Positions 36,478 to 47,091 of a stretch of DNA of 64,000 nucleotides are shown here, piece by piece. Origin of the DNA: Combretum micranthum (Eukaryota > Streptophyta > Magnoliopsida > Myrtales > Combretaceae). The stretch lies in contig JAMXBD010000710.1 in assembly GCA_024138025.1 (NCBI GenBank), positions 434,001-498,000 of the forward strand, read 5' to 3'. The first letter of the stretch is position 1. Each line of letters opens with the position of its first letter. The notes below the pieces were generated by a model that had not been told where the DNA came from, made no database searches, and saw nothing but the letters and a program-made list of their open reading frames with translations. A program made the position numbers and the translations under genes.

Positions 36478-38388
36478 TGTTAGGTATTGATTGAAATTGC
36501 ATTTTTTTTATTTGTTTTACTTTTATGATTCCTAAATATTTGGTTTTTAATTTGATTTAAGCTAAACTATTTGTCTTTTTAGTTTATATTTCGTTGTCTA
36601 TTTATATTTAGTTTATTACCTTATTACCTATTTCAAAAAGGCATTTTGTGTATTTCTAAGAGCACTAACAACAATAGAAGACTTTGATCATATTTTCCTC
36701 TTGTTCTGCTTCTTGTTTATGCTTTAATTGTCATGTTTTTATGCCTAACATGGCATCAAAGTTTAAGATCTTTGAGGAACTATGAAATTGAGTGAACAAA
36801 ACATAAAAAAACTCATAGCTGCCGTCAATCCATTCATAATCTCACCACCAATCTTTAATAGTGAAAATTACCAAATTTGAATTCTTAAGATGAAAACTCA
36901 GCTAAAAGGTCTTGGATTGTGGCAATGAGCTGAAGCTAGAAAGGAATTACGGCCTCTAGGAATTAATCCAACACTCAATTAAATAAGGGCTTATGAAGAA
37001 AAAGAGGCAAAAGCTACAAGAGCTTTATCTATAATTCATGCTATTGTCTCATAATCAATTTTCACAAGATTTATGACTTTTGAAACAACCCAGGAAGCAT
37101 GGGATATGTTGAAAGAACTATAGTAAGGTAATGAGAGAACAAGGAGGATGCAAGTATTAAATCTCGATACAGATTTTGAGACTAAAGACAAAAGAAAATG
37201 AGACAATACAAGACTATTATGATAAATTGTGGACGGTAGTGAACAAAATTTAACTATTGGGAGAAGAGTGACTTAATAGCAAGATTGCTGAGAAGATGTT
37301 TATAAGTCTACCTGAAAGATTTGAGGTAAAAATTTCATCCTTTGAAGATTCAAGAAATATCGGTGAAATAACGTTACCAAAATTGATAGGTGCTTTGCAT
37401 GCTCAAGAGTAACGAAGGGCTATGAGAAAAGAAGAAACTAAACAAGTGATCAAAGAAGCCTATCTAGCCAAAAATTCAAAGGGAAAAAGAAAATTTCCTC
37501 AATGTAGCAATTGTAAGGAGCCTAGTCATGAAGAAAAAGATTGTCGGCACAAAGGAAAGTCTCAATGTTTTAAGTGCAAAAGATTTGGGCATTTAAGGTC
37601 TATTTTTTGTCATATTCTAGTCATTTTGGTATTCTATTTTTGTTGTTTTCAAACAAATATTTGTCAAGAAATAAACACTAATTGAAAACTGACAGTTTTA
37701 CTTATAAACAAACCAAACAGATACAACATAGTTATGATACATATAAATTATTGATACAAATACAATACAGATAAAAATCTGACAATTTAAACAAACCTTA
37801 CAGAAGAATTATAGAATCAAAAAAGATGAACAAGCAAATATGGTAAAAGTGACTGAAGAAGAAAGTATAATTTAGATAGGTTGGTGAAAAGTGCACCAAG
37901 AGGTTTTTCTTTTTTCTTTCTTTTTCTTTTTTTTTTTTCCTTAAGAGAGAAGTGCTCCAACAATTGAAAGTAAATAAGAAAGTACATCAACAAAGATGAT
38001 GAAAAGTATATCATACAGTGAAGAGAGATGTTTTACAAAATCCAAAAATGTGGAGAGATGGGCTCCTTGAAGTTTTTAAGCTTTGCAACTTTGAATCAAG
38101 GGGAAGTTTTAGGTATTGATTCAAATTGCATATCTTTTATATTTGTTTTACTATTAAGATTCCTAAAGATTAAGTTTTTTATTTGATTTAAACTTACCTA
38201 TTTATTTTTTTTAGTGTAGATATTGTTGCTTAGTATTTATCTTTAGTTTGTTTTCCAATAGCTTATTTTTGAAAAAAATGCATTATATGTAATTTTAAGA
38301 ACACTAATAATAATAGAAGACTTTCATAATTTTTCTTCTTTTTCTACTTATTGTTTATGTTTTAAATTTTACGTTTTCATCTTAAAAA
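36478..38388 (+). mobile_element. Gag-only copia relic inside TNL intron 1
   Basis: Two diverged LTR-like repeats (36478-36750, TGTTAGG...CCTAACA, and about 38107-38388) flank an interior with a primer-binding-like TGGCATCAAAG (36751) and decayed gag. The second copy has lost the terminal TG/CA (TTTTAGG...). A purine-rich ATCAAGGGGAAG lies before it. No protease, integrase or RT is visible, so this is a small non-autonomous derivative or deleted copy. A TSD was not found (GCTGA at the left). It is spliced out with the intron. Confidence 0.75.
36830..37610 (+). pseudogene. Degenerate copia gag in TNL intron 1
   Basis: Broken reading frames give ALTQEAWDMLKEL-like and GALHAQE peptides of UBN2-type gag. 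A final open stretch (37422-37600) has two zinc-knuckle-like motifs: CSNCKEPSHEEKDC and CFKCKRFGHL (the second truncated). Several in-frame stops make it non-functional. Confidence 0.72.
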
Positions 38389-38500
38389 ACTCAATAGGTG
38401 ATTATATGTTTGGTCAGCACTATGCAATACATTGGTTCACATTCATCCAAAATGGTTTATTTGTTTATTGAACTCCTAATTTGAAATATTTTATTTGTAG

Positions 38501-39620
38501 GTATGAAGGTCAATTGGTAGAGGTCATCTTTACCAAAGTCTTGAATGAACTGAAAAACCACTCTCTCACCGTTACAGACTATTTGGTTGGTGTTGAGAAA
38601 CATTTGGAGAAAATCCTTACAATGATAGAAGAGGGCAAAGGGTCCAATAAAACTGCTCAGGTTCTAGTAATTCATGGGATGGGCGGTGTCGGCAAAACAA
38701 CTTTAGCCAAGGTTGTTTTCAATCGTCTCTTGTCTAGCTTTACGCACCACAGCTTCCTATCAAATATCCGTGAAAAACTGTCAGAGCAAAATTGTCGTCC
38801 GGAGGACTTGCAAAAGCAATTGATCTCGGACATTCTAGGACATCAATGGCCATGTGGAATCTCACATGTTGATGAAGGGATAAATATAATCAAAGATAGA
38901 CTTAAGCAAAAGAAGGTTCTCATTCTATTTGACGATGTCGATCATATCGATCAACTTAATGCATTGGCAAAGGAACGCAGTTGGTTCAAACCGGGGAGCT
39001 TACTTGTCATTACTACTCGTAATAAAGATGTTTTGAAGAAGTGGGGGGAGACGTTGACTTATGGACTCAATGAACTGGACCTTTCTCTTTCTTTTCAGTT
39101 ATTCTGCAAGCATGCCTTTTGGAAGCAAGATGAATCTAGTATGAAGGAATTTGACACCATCGCCAAGAATATTGTTGGTATCACTGGAGGGCTTCCCCTA
39201 GCCATCGAAGTTATTGGTTCGACGCTTATTGGTAGATCTAAAGGTTATTGGGAAGATGTTTTAAAGAAACTTAAAAACATTCCTCATAAAGATGTACAAA
39301 AGAAGTTGAAGATAAGTTATGAAGACTTAGAATATAGTCACCAGCAAATATTTCTTGATATTGCTTGTCTTTCCTTCCAGCATCGAGTAAAATTTGCATT
39401 TTATATGTGGGATGATTGTGAGTTTTATCCAAAAGAAGGTATAGAAGAGCTCATTTGTCGTTCCTTAATAAAAATTGGAGAGGATAAGCAATTAAGCATT
39501 CACCAGCAACTGCAAGATCTTGGAAGGGAAATTGTCCGCCAAGAAGCTTATAATGAGCTTGGTAATTACAGTAGACTATGGAATAGGGAGGAAGCCTTGA
39601 AAGTAGTACAGAGGAAGCAG
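38501..39620 (+). CDS. TNL exon 2: NB-ARC domain
   Basis: Acceptor TTTGTAG|GTATGAAGG joins exon 1 to give ADGYEGQLVEV, a typical TIR to NB-ARC linker. P-loop GMGGVGKTTLAK lies at about residues 258-269, kinase-2 is VLILFDDVDH, RNBS-B is LLVITTRN, and GLPLA is GGLPLAIEVIGS. RNBS-D is LDIACLSF. The MHD motif reads IHQ (LSIHQQLQDLGREIVRQE), with the Asp replaced by Gln. MHD changes often alter NLR auto-inhibition, so the product may have been auto-active or already decaying. The exon ends QRKQ with donor CAG|GTAACA, phase 0. Confidence 0.92.
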
Positions 39621-40539
39621 GTAACATAAATCTCTTTTTTAAAAACGTTTACAAGGAAAAAAAATGCATTTTTCAATTGGAGCACAACATCTACCGATAA
39701 ATCAATTTTTACGTTTACAAGACATTTAAATTTTTTTTTTCTTATTCTTATTCTTATGAGTTGCTTATTATATAGGGTGCATTGTTGTTTACATTTTTCA
39801 TTGAATGAGATATCTCCTATGTAAAAAATAAAAAAATAAGAAAAGATTTTAAGTCATTGATTAAAATACTCTTAGAATAACCATCCCATGTCTTGTTTGA
39901 GGGAAATGAAAACAAAGAATGGGGAGGGGAAAAAAAAGAGGAAGGAGAATATTTCAAATTCTATTATTTGGTGAAGGATATAATTAAGAGAGAAAAAGAA
40001 AGGTAAGTAAATGATTATATAGGGCTCATAATTTTTATTCCCTCTTAAATTGGAGATATTTAGGTGGGAAAGTGAAAAAAATTATTAGTTTTTGAAAATT
40101 TTCCCTCACATTCACCATTTCTTTTATTTATTACTATATTTATGGGTACATTGATAATTTTATATTGTATATCTTTTCATCTTCATTAATTACTAACTTT
40201 CCTTCACTTTCCTCCCTTCCATTATCCATATACATTCCAAATAATCGTTTCCATTGTAATTATTCCTCCATGATTCTTTCTTTTTTATCTCTCATTCATT
40301 CGAAACAAAGTTTACATATGCAAGGCCAATCCAACACGCATGTGCCCTCACACTACATGGCATTTACTGATTGCTTTTATATTTATTGACATTCTTTTTG
40401 GTACATTAAGCGTTAATTTTACATTTTTAATTAATAAGACGCATCATAAATATAAAAAATTAATTATTGATTGCACCACAAAATCTTTTTTAATATATTG
40501 TTATACGTGGGGGTGTGTGTGTGCATTTCTTTGTGATAG
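39621..40539 (+). other. TNL intron 2
   Basis: 919 nt, GTAACA...GATAG. A/T-rich, with no coding signal. A purine-rich stretch (39895-40020) and a pyrimidine-rich stretch (40190-40290) could be arms of a decayed MITE, but they do not pair clearly. Confidence 0.6.
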
Positions 40540-40830
40540 GGAACTGCAAAGGTTCAAGCCCTCAATCTTTCCTCAGATTATAAAATCTCCGAAGAAGATT
40601 ATAATTTGGCAAGGGGACAATTCAATGACCTCAGAAAAAGAATTGTGGAGCTGGAAGATGCAAATTTAGTGGAAGATTCCGAGAACCTTGTTATATTTCT
40701 AAATTGGCATCAATGGGGGGACTTCCCTCCCTTCTCTCTGCCAACCGATTATAGTCTTGTGAATTTGATATTTCTTGATTTATCATATAGCTGGATTACA
40801 GAGCATTGGGATGGTTGGGCTCAAATCGAG
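40540..40830 (+). CDS. TNL exon 3: NB-ARC to LRR linker and first LRR
   Basis: 97 codons, phase 0 at both ends. It opens GTAKVQALNLSSDY, the usual start of the post-NBS segment (GT.KVQAL.L), and later has LVNLIFLDLSYS, an LRR strand. Donor is ATCGAG|GTATTA. The exon is open throughout. Exact borders are predicted, not confirmed. Confidence 0.8.
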
Positions 40831-40932
40831 GTATTATATAAGCACAATATCATTTATTCTATATGCTGGAGTGACCAACTTATGTTTATTTGCATCTACA
40901 TCTAATCTTTTGAATACTGTCTTTGTTAACAG

Positions 40933-41387
40933 TTGGCAAAGAAGCTCAAAGTTTTAATTCTCGAGCATTGTTACGGCATAACTACAACTCCGGATCTTTC
41001 CGCATTTGAGAAGTTAGAGGTTTTGAATCTTGCATGGTGTGGACGTTTGAGGAGGATACATCGATCCATTTGCAAATTCAATAAGACTCTGCAAACTCTA
41101 GATGTTCGCTATTGTTTTCAACTAAAGAAGCTACCAGCTGAGATGGGTAAAATGAGAGAATTAAGACACCTTCTTGTTGACTGGACCTCAATAAGAGAAA
41201 TTCCTGTATCAGAAGGCTTTATGACAAAGCTAGAGATTCTTTCCGCCATTGGTTGTCAAAAACTTCACCATCTGCCAGACTCCATAGGATCACTAGTGAA
41301 TCTAGTTAGCTTATCTTTAGATTCTTGTTTTTTGCTGACAATGCTCCCGGAGTCGATTGGGAAGTTGAAATCATTGGTCGAGTTGCA
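40933..41387 (+). CDS. TNL exon 4: leucine-rich repeats (cut by insertion)
   Basis: Acceptor TTAACAG|TTGGCAAAG. About six repeats of the L..L.IL.L..C...P/LP type: KLKVLILEHC, KLEVLNLAWC, TLQTLDVRYC, ELRHLLVDW, KLEILSAIGC and NLVSLSLDSC. LRRs set recognition specificity in TNLs. The coding sequence breaks in the codon after LVEL (TTGCA|, 41383-41387), where copia 2 inserted, and resumes at 46014. Confidence 0.9.
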
Positions 41388-41605
41388 TATCAACAGATAA
41401 TAGTTTGTTAGTAGTTAAAATCTTTTAGTTACTGATTTATAGCTTAAGGTTATCCTTATTGACAGATTACATTTATCTTTTTGTTATAACAAACTCAAAC
41501 CTTATCTTGTAACAGCAATACTTATCTGATAGAGGCTAGTCTCTATTTAAAGTCTGTACACACACTTTTGTTAAATGAGAAAACTCTCCTTTATTTATTC
41601 TTTTA
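41388..41605 (+). repeat. 5' LTR of copia 2
   Basis: 218 bp. Contains CTATTTAAAGTC (a possible TATA-like box) near 41545. Confidence 0.95.
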
Positions 41606-41617
41606 TGGTATCAGAGC
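41606..41617 (+). promoter_or_regulatory. Primer-binding site of copia 2
   Basis: TGGTATCAGAGC, exact match to the copia primer-binding site complementary to initiator methionine tRNA, directly after the LTR. Confidence 0.95.
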
Positions 41618-41645
41618 TTTAAGTGCTCTAATCAGCCTCTGCATA

Positions 41646-44600
41646 ATGACAGACGGAAACCACAATACACCCAGCTCTCAAATTATTCCTATTCAATCTG
41701 CCGAAGCTCTAATTTCCATCAACGCCTCGGCACAACTTCCACTCAAATTAACCGCAAATAATTATCCCTCTTGGAGAGCTCAGTTTGATGCACTTCTCAT
41801 AGGGTATAACTTGAAGGGTTACATTGATGGCTCATACCCTTGTCCACCTGCTACCATAACAGCAGAAAATAACACATCACAATCAAACCCTGCCTACTCC
41901 TTATGGCGTCGCCAAGACAGTCTGTTGTTGCATGCCATTCTTGCATCAGTCTCTGAGTCTGTTATATCGTTGATCGCTTCCTCTACTACGTCAAATGAAG
42001 CATGGCAGAAACTTGCCAAGCTTTTCGCAAACAAGTCTCGTTCCAGAATAATGCATTTAAAGGAAAAATTAACCTTTCCTCGAGGCTCAAAATCAATCTC
42101 AGATTACCTTCAACATATTAAGGCTATTGCTGATGAACTTGCCCTTATTGATACTCCTATATCTGATGATGATATTACTGTGCATGTTTTGAATGGTGTA
42201 GGCTCTGAATTTCGAGAAATTACAGCCGCAATTAGAGCTCGAGAAACTGCCATCAGCTTTGAGGAGCTCCATGACAAACTGATGGACTATGATGAGGCTC
42301 TTAAACGTGAAGCAACTCAAGTGGATCATGCTCCAATCACAGCAAATTTCACACGACGATTTAATTACAATCGATCACCCTCTACTTGGTCCAACAACAA
42401 TTATGGAAATTTCAAGAATCAACAGTATTCTACCAATCGATTCCAAAATCCGAATCGCAACAAGAAAAACACTTGGAATCAGCCTTGGCAACCACGTCCA
42501 AAGACTGGTGCTCCACGATCCCATGATGCTGTTCAATGTCAACTTTGTGATTTATATGGTCATAGTGCGAAACAATGCAACAGAGGCAAAGCTTTCTCCA
42601 ATGCAGTTGTCAATTACACCAAAAGCAGTCCCTCCCCTTGGCTAATTGACTCTGGTGCGTCACATCATGTCACCACCGATGTCCAAAATTTACCAAATCA
42701 TTCCGAATATGATGGTCCTGATGAAATTTTTATTGGAGATGGTTCAGGTTTGCCAATTACTCATATAGGTTCTACTTCACTCAATAATTCCAATCTCTCT
42801 TTCTCTTTGTCTGATGTTCTTTGTGTACCTGGCATGAAAAAGAATTTAATTTCAGTATCTCAATTTTGTGTCTCCAATTCAGTTTCCATTGAATTTTTTC
42901 CCTTTCACTTTCTTATAAAGGATCTAAACACGGGGGCGGAACTTCTACGCGGCAAGAATAAGGACAGAGTTTATGAGTGGCCCTCTTCTTTAGCTGCGTC
43001 CCAACCTGCTGCTCTTTCCATCAAGCGGTCTTCCATTGCTAGGTGGCACCAACGTTTGGGTCATCCATCATCTTCTATTTTGCAACGTCTAGTTCAAGAA
43101 TTTTCTTTGTCTGATTCATTGTCCTTTAATTCAGAGTCTTGTAACTCTTGTCTTTGCAATAAAAGTCATCGTTTGCCTTTTAATATTTCTTCTCTGTCTA
43201 GTAAACATCCTCTCGAATTGGTTTACTCTGATGTTTGGGGCCCAGCTCCTGTTTCCTCTATTGACAATTTTAAATATTATGTGACATTTGTTGATCACTT
43301 TACCAGATATACCTGGCTTTATCCTCTTCAACGAAAATCTGATGTTTCTCTCATATTTCCAAAATTTAAAGCTGTTGTGGAAAAGTACTTTAATCGTTCC
43401 ATTATCACAGTTTACACAGATGGTGGAGGTGAATATACAAAACTTAAGCCTTTCTTTGAGACATCGGGTATTAATCATCTGTTAACCCCTCCCCATACTC
43501 CACAACACAATGGCCTCGCTGAACGCAAACATCGTCATCTTGTTGAGACAGGCTTAACACTTCTGCATCATGCTTCTCTACCATCTTCCTTTTGGTCCTA
43601 TGCTTTCAAGGTGGCTATTTACTTGATCAATCGCATGCCTACTCCAGTTCTTGCTATGGATTCTCCCTTTTCTAAATTATTTGGTTTTGCTCCAAATTAT
43701 ATGAAACTCAAGGTTTTTGGGTGTTTGTGCTATCCATGGTTGAAGCCTTACACTATGAATAAACTTGAAGCTAAATCTAGGCCGTGTGTTTTTATTGGGT
43801 ATTCCTCTCAACAAAGTGCTTATTTTTGTTATGATATAAACTCTGGTCAGATATTCACTTCTAGACATGTTATTTTTGAGGAATCTGTCTTTCCATATGC
43901 TTCTCACTCTTCATCATCTCAATCTGCCTCTCCAGCTATGGACAATTGGATTTCCCCTGTCTCCTTGCCTCCTTTCATCCAAGTGCCTATCTCCACCACG
44001 TTGTCCAGCCACCACCCAACTCCTACTTCTTCGGCTCTTTCCCCTCCTTCATCCACTTCTAATCCCAATGCTCCTGCATGTGCTCGCACTACCACAGAAC
44101 CTCTCATTCCCCACTCCCAAGCCACTTCTACTCCATCTCTCCATTCCCCTACACGAACCCATGTCATGACTACTCGATCTCAGAATAACATCTTCAAACC
44201 AAAACAATTCTTTGCTGCAACTAAACACTCTGCCGCTCCTTCTTTAGAACCTACCAATATTACACAAGCACTGCGTGATCCCAATTGGAGGAAGGCCATG
44301 TCTGAAGAGTTCAATGCTCTTTTACGGAATGGCACTTGGGATTTGGTGTCCCTACCGCCTCATAAAACAGCTGTTGGTTGTAAATGGGTGTTTCGCATCA
44401 AACGAAACTCAGATGGGTCCATCAATCGTTATAAAGCCCGCTTAGTCGCCAAGGGCTTTCATCAACGTCCTGGTGAAGAATATAATGAAACTTTCAGTCC
44501 TGTGGTGAAGCCTACAACAATTCGGGTTGTCTTGACTTTGGCAGTTTCGAAGGGCTGGACATTACGTCAACTTGACGTAAATAATGCCTTTCTCCATGGA

Positions 44601-45803
44601 TCTCTCACTGAAGAAGTTTACATGATTCAACCTCCAGGTTATGTTGATGTTAATCATCCTACACATGTCTGCAAACTTCGCCGATCTCTTTATGGTCTCA
44701 AGCAAGCTCCGCGAGCTTGGTACCAGGAATTAAAATCGTTTCTGCTCACTAATGGTTTTCAGAACTCCAAGTCTGATGCTTCCCTGTTCATCTTTCAAGA
44801 TCCTACTGTTATTATTTATTTTTTAGTTTATGTCGATGACTTGGTTATCACTGGAAATAACTCCACGATTATTAATCAGTTCATTGCTAAATTGTCTGTT
44901 CGTTTTTCTGTTAAAGACTTGGGTGATTTACATTATTTTTTAGGTGTTGATGTCATCCCCACTACTCATGGTCTCTTTCTGTCTCAGCACAAATACATTC
45001 GAGACTTATTGGAGCGTACTCACATGATTGATGCCAAGGAAGTTGCCACTCCTATTTCCTCGCATCCTTCTCTCTCCATTGATGATGGCTCATCACCTAC
45101 TAATGCCACCACTTACAGAAGTGTTATTGGCTCTCTTCAGTATTTATCTTTTACTCGGCCAGATATTGCCTTCACTGTGAACAAGCTTGCTCAATTTATG
45201 CATCGTCCAACTGAGAAGCATTGGGTAGCAACTAAACGACTTCTCCGTTATCTCAAAGGCACATTGTTTCATGGCTTATATATTCGCCCATCCCAATCTC
45301 TCACTCTCACAGCCTTTTCTGATGCTGACTGGGCTGGGGACCGTGATTCATACCTCTCCACCTCTGCTTATGTTGTATATTTAGGTGGCACCCCTGTTTC
45401 TTGGAGCTCGAAGAAACAACGCAGTGTTGCTCGCTCTTCCACAGAAGCGGAATATCGAGCTGTTGCTGCCACATCTTCTGAAGTCCTTTGGATCACATCT
45501 CTACTCACTGAACTCGGCCTGCAACCACCTAAATCCCCTATCATCTACTGTGATAATATTGGTACCACTTATTTCTGTGCAAATCCTGTTTTTCATTCCC
45601 GCATGAAACATCTCTCCTTGGACTATCATTTTGTTCGTGAATTGGTTCAAGCTGATCAGCTACAAGTTCTTCATGTTTCCAGCAAAGATCAATATGCTGA
45701 TGCTTTAACAAAACCTCAAACAAAGCAGCGCTTACATCAATTGCGGTCCAAGATTGGTGTCTCCGATGGTTCCACCATCTTGCGGGGGCGTATCAACAGA
45801 TAA
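41646..45803 (+). CDS. Ty1/copia gag-pol polyprotein, intact
   Basis: 1385 residues from ATG at 41646 ([11 protein letters not shown]); an upstream in-frame ATG at 41568 lies within the LTR and before the primer-binding site, so it is not preferred. Domains with approximate residues: gag 30-290 ([15 protein letters not shown]), CCHC knuckle [14 protein letters not shown] at 297, protease [10 protein letters not shown] at 331, pre-integrase WHQRLGHP at 466, integrase with [17 protein letters not shown] and [11 protein letters not shown] with [10 protein letters not shown] near 1060, and RNase H with DADWAGD near 1225, STEAEYRAV and IYCDNIG. All expected catalytic residues are present. It ends RGRINR; the stop lies in the 3' LTR. 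Sequence style resembles the Ale/Retrofit lineage; lineage not proven. Confidence 0.96.
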   Translation: MTDGNHNTPSSQIIPIQSAEALISINASAQLPLKLTANNYPSWRAQFDALLIGYNLKGYIDGSYPCPPATITAENNTSQSNPAYSLWRRQDSLLLHAILASVSESVISLIASSTTSNEAWQKLAKLFANKSRSRIMHLKEKLTFPRGSKSISDYLQHIKAIADELALIDTPISDDDITVHVLNGVGSEFREITAAIRARETAISFEELHDKLMDYDEALKREATQVDHAPITANFTRRFNYNRSPSTWSNNNYGNFKNQQYSTNRFQNPNRNKKNTWNQPWQPRPKTGAPRSHDAVQCQLCDLYGHSAKQCNRGKAFSNAVVNYTKSSPSPWLIDSGASHHVTTDVQNLPNHSEYDGPDEIFIGDGSGLPITHIGSTSLNNSNLSFSLSDVLCVPGMKKNLISVSQFCVSNSVSIEFFPFHFLIKDLNTGAELLRGKNKDRVYEWPSSLAASQPAALSIKRSSIARWHQRLGHPSSSILQRLVQEFSLSDSLSFNSESCNSCLCNKSHRLPFNISSLSSKHPLELVYSDVWGPAPVSSIDNFKYYVTFVDHFTRYTWLYPLQRKSDVSLIFPKFKAVVEKYFNRSIITVYTDGGGEYTKLKPFFETSGINHLLTPPHTPQHNGLAERKHRHLVETGLTLLHHASLPSSFWSYAFKVAIYLINRMPTPVLAMDSPFSKLFGFAPNYMKLKVFGCLCYPWLKPYTMNKLEAKSRPCVFIGYSSQQSAYFCYDINSGQIFTSRHVIFEESVFPYASHSSSSQSASPAMDNWISPVSLPPFIQVPISTTLSSHHPTPTSSALSPPSSTSNPNAPACARTTTEPLIPHSQATSTPSLHSPTRTHVMTTRSQNNIFKPKQFFAATKHSAAPSLEPTNITQALRDPNWRKAMSEEFNALLRNGTWDLVSLPPHKTAVGCKWVFRIKRNSDGSINRYKARLVAKGFHQRPGEEYNETFSPVVKPTTIRVVLTLAVSKGWTLRQLDVNNAFLHGSLTEEVYMIQPPGYVDVNHPTHVCKLRRSLYGLKQAPRAWYQELKSFLLTNGFQNSKSDASLFIFQDPTVIIYFLVYVDDLVITGNNSTIINQFIAKLSVRFSVKDLGDLHYFLGVDVIPTTHGLFLSQHKYIRDLLERTHMIDAKEVATPISSHPSLSIDDGSSPTNATTYRSVIGSLQYLSFTRPDIAFTVNKLAQFMHRPTEKHWVATKRLLRYLKGTLFHGLYIRPSQSLTLTAFSDADWAGDRDSYLSTSAYVVYLGGTPVSWSSKKQRSVARSSTEAEYRAVAATSSEVLWITSLLTELGLQPPKSPIIYCDNIGTTYFCANPVFHSRMKHLSLDYHFVRELVQADQLQVLHVSSKDQYADALTKPQTKQRLHQLRSKIGVSDGSTILRGRINR
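45775..45790 (+). promoter_or_regulatory. Polypurine tract region of copia 2
   Basis: TTGCGGGGGCG immediately before the 3' LTR. A short, G-rich tract in the expected place for plus-strand priming. Confidence 0.7.
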
Positions 45804-46008
45804 TAGTTTGTTAGTAGTTAAAATCTTTTAGTTACTGATTTATAGCTTAAGGTTATCCTTATTGACAGATTACATTTATCTTTTTGTTATAACAAACTCA
45901 AACCTTATCTTGTAACAGCAATACTTATCTGATAGAGGCTAGTCTCTATTTAAAGTCTGTACACACACTTTTGTTAAATGAGAAAACTCTCCTTTATTTA
46001 TTCTTTTA
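45791..46008 (+). repeat. 3' LTR of copia 2
   Basis: 218 bp, identical to the 5' LTR on reading. The polyprotein stop codon falls within its first 13 bases. Confidence 0.95.
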
Positions 46009-46013
46009 TTGCA

Positions 46014-46185
46014 TTTGCGGTCGACAAAGGTCAAGAAATTACCTAATACCATTGGAGATCTGCATAATCTTAAAGTGCTTGACACATCTGGAAGCTTCAC
46101 AGAAGGGCAAACAGATGCCTATAGTACTGTGATTTTCCATGAAACAGATACGGGATTTATGTCTTTTAGAGCTTTAAGGGCTTGA
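46014..46185 (+). pseudogene. Orphaned end of the TNL LRR exon
   Basis: Continues the LRR frame beyond the retrotransposon: CGGTCGACAAAGGTC codes RSTKV, then KKLPNTIGDLHNLKVLDTSG, one more LRR, ending FRALRA with TGA at 46183. With one TSD copy (TTGCA) it joins LVEL to H-LRSTKV in frame. Another frame from about 46172 reads GLENLQCFWVLGIHGCDRQE, LRR-like, so an older frameshift may have shortened the C terminus. Confidence 0.85.
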
Positions 46186-47090
46186 AAACTTGCAATGCTT
46201 TTGGGTTTTGGGCATTCATGGATGTGATCGCCAAGAAGAAAGCTAGATCTTCCTTGCATCTGTGCTTTTAAGATAGTTGTGTTTCCATCACTTTTCTTTT
46301 TTCTTTTTTATAATTCATTCTATTTAACTTTTAGAGATATATATATATATATATATCTATTCTATGTGAAAATTACCCCCAACAGTTCTATTCATCATTC
46401 TGAATTGCTTGTTAAACTATTATGGCCGTTTGGTTGTGTTCCTAACAAAGAAAATGTAGGTACAACTCTTTTTGTACTATATATGGGAAAATGTATGACT
46501 CCGGCCGCATCAGGACCACGATCCAGGTAATTGAAACCGTGCTATTTCAGCCCATTTTGCAATCTTATTATCTGCCTCAACTCACTTCTCTCTCTTTAAA
46601 ATAGAGGCAATGGAGCTATCACTTTTCTACATTTGGACTAATACTAATACTGAATGTGCATTATTGTTTGTTTGATGAAATTCCTCAATGAATTATCCCC
46701 TTGAATATCTCTCTACCATTACATGATTCCATCATTGGAATGTTTGGTAAATGCGATTATGCTTTCATTCCTGTTCAGCCTTTGATACCTGTGGGAATGA
46801 GTTAAAATTGCACTAAGCATCTCATTAAAGCATGATGATGAAGTGATTATTGATTGTGTGTTTTGATTTTGAATGAATTAAGCTCGTATTATAGGCTAAC
46901 TTCCCATTTACTCTTTTAAGTTTAGCCGAATGATGAGTCAATGTCTAAGGATTACAAAATCAATTTGCCAATGAAGGTAGTGAAGATAGCACGATATTGA
47001 TTTAGCATTTTGAGATGTCTATGTTTTATTTAATTGATTTGTCATGGTCCTTCCATATGTTTGTTATTCTTCTAATGCTTGCTATTGTAG
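46186..47090. other. Spacer between the TNL and plant mobile domain remnant
   Basis: AT-rich, with an (AT)n tract at 46328-46347. A short GC-richer piece (46495-46530, CCGGCCGCATCAGGACCACG) is followed by CAG|GTAATT and might be a further exon of one of the neighbours, but I cannot connect it. Confidence 0.45.
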
Positions 47091-47091
47091 G

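Larger units (their letters stand above)
41388..46008 (+). mobile_element. Ty1/copia retrotransposon 2, young and apparently intact
   Basis: 4621 bp with 218-bp LTRs (41388-41605 and 45791-46008) that I read as identical base for base. The TSD TTGCA is at 41383-41387 and 46009-46013. The LTRs start TATCAACAG and end TTCTTTTA, not canonical TG...CA, but the TSD, the primer-binding site right after the LTR and the polypurine tract fix the borders. One uninterrupted 1385-codon polyprotein fills the interior. Identical LTRs and an open frame imply very recent insertion, possibly polymorphic among individuals. Same strand as the host TNL. Confidence 0.97.
35827..46185 (+). pseudogene. TIR-NBS-LRR (L6-like) resistance gene, interrupted by a copia element
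   Basis: Coding segments: 35827-36422, 38501-39620, 40540-40830, 40933-41387 and, beyond the insertion, 46014-46185. Junctions have GT/AG ends and agree in phase; with the retrotransposon and one TSD copy left out they total 2634 nt (877 codons plus stop). Order: N-terminal hydrophobic anchor, TIR, NB-ARC, LRR. TNLs detect pathogen effectors and signal through TIR NADase activity. In this allele the copia element puts a TAA stop right after LHINR at 41398-41400, removing the last 57 residues. The LRR is short even without the insertion (about 335 residues after NB-ARC), so an older C-terminal loss is possible. Best family match: flax L6-type TNLs. Confidence 0.9.

Noticed and set aside
46279..46530. 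83-codon open frame after the TNL
   Set aside because: It starts in T-rich and (AT)n sequence; only the last part is GC-richer and might be exon debris, with no recognisable domain.
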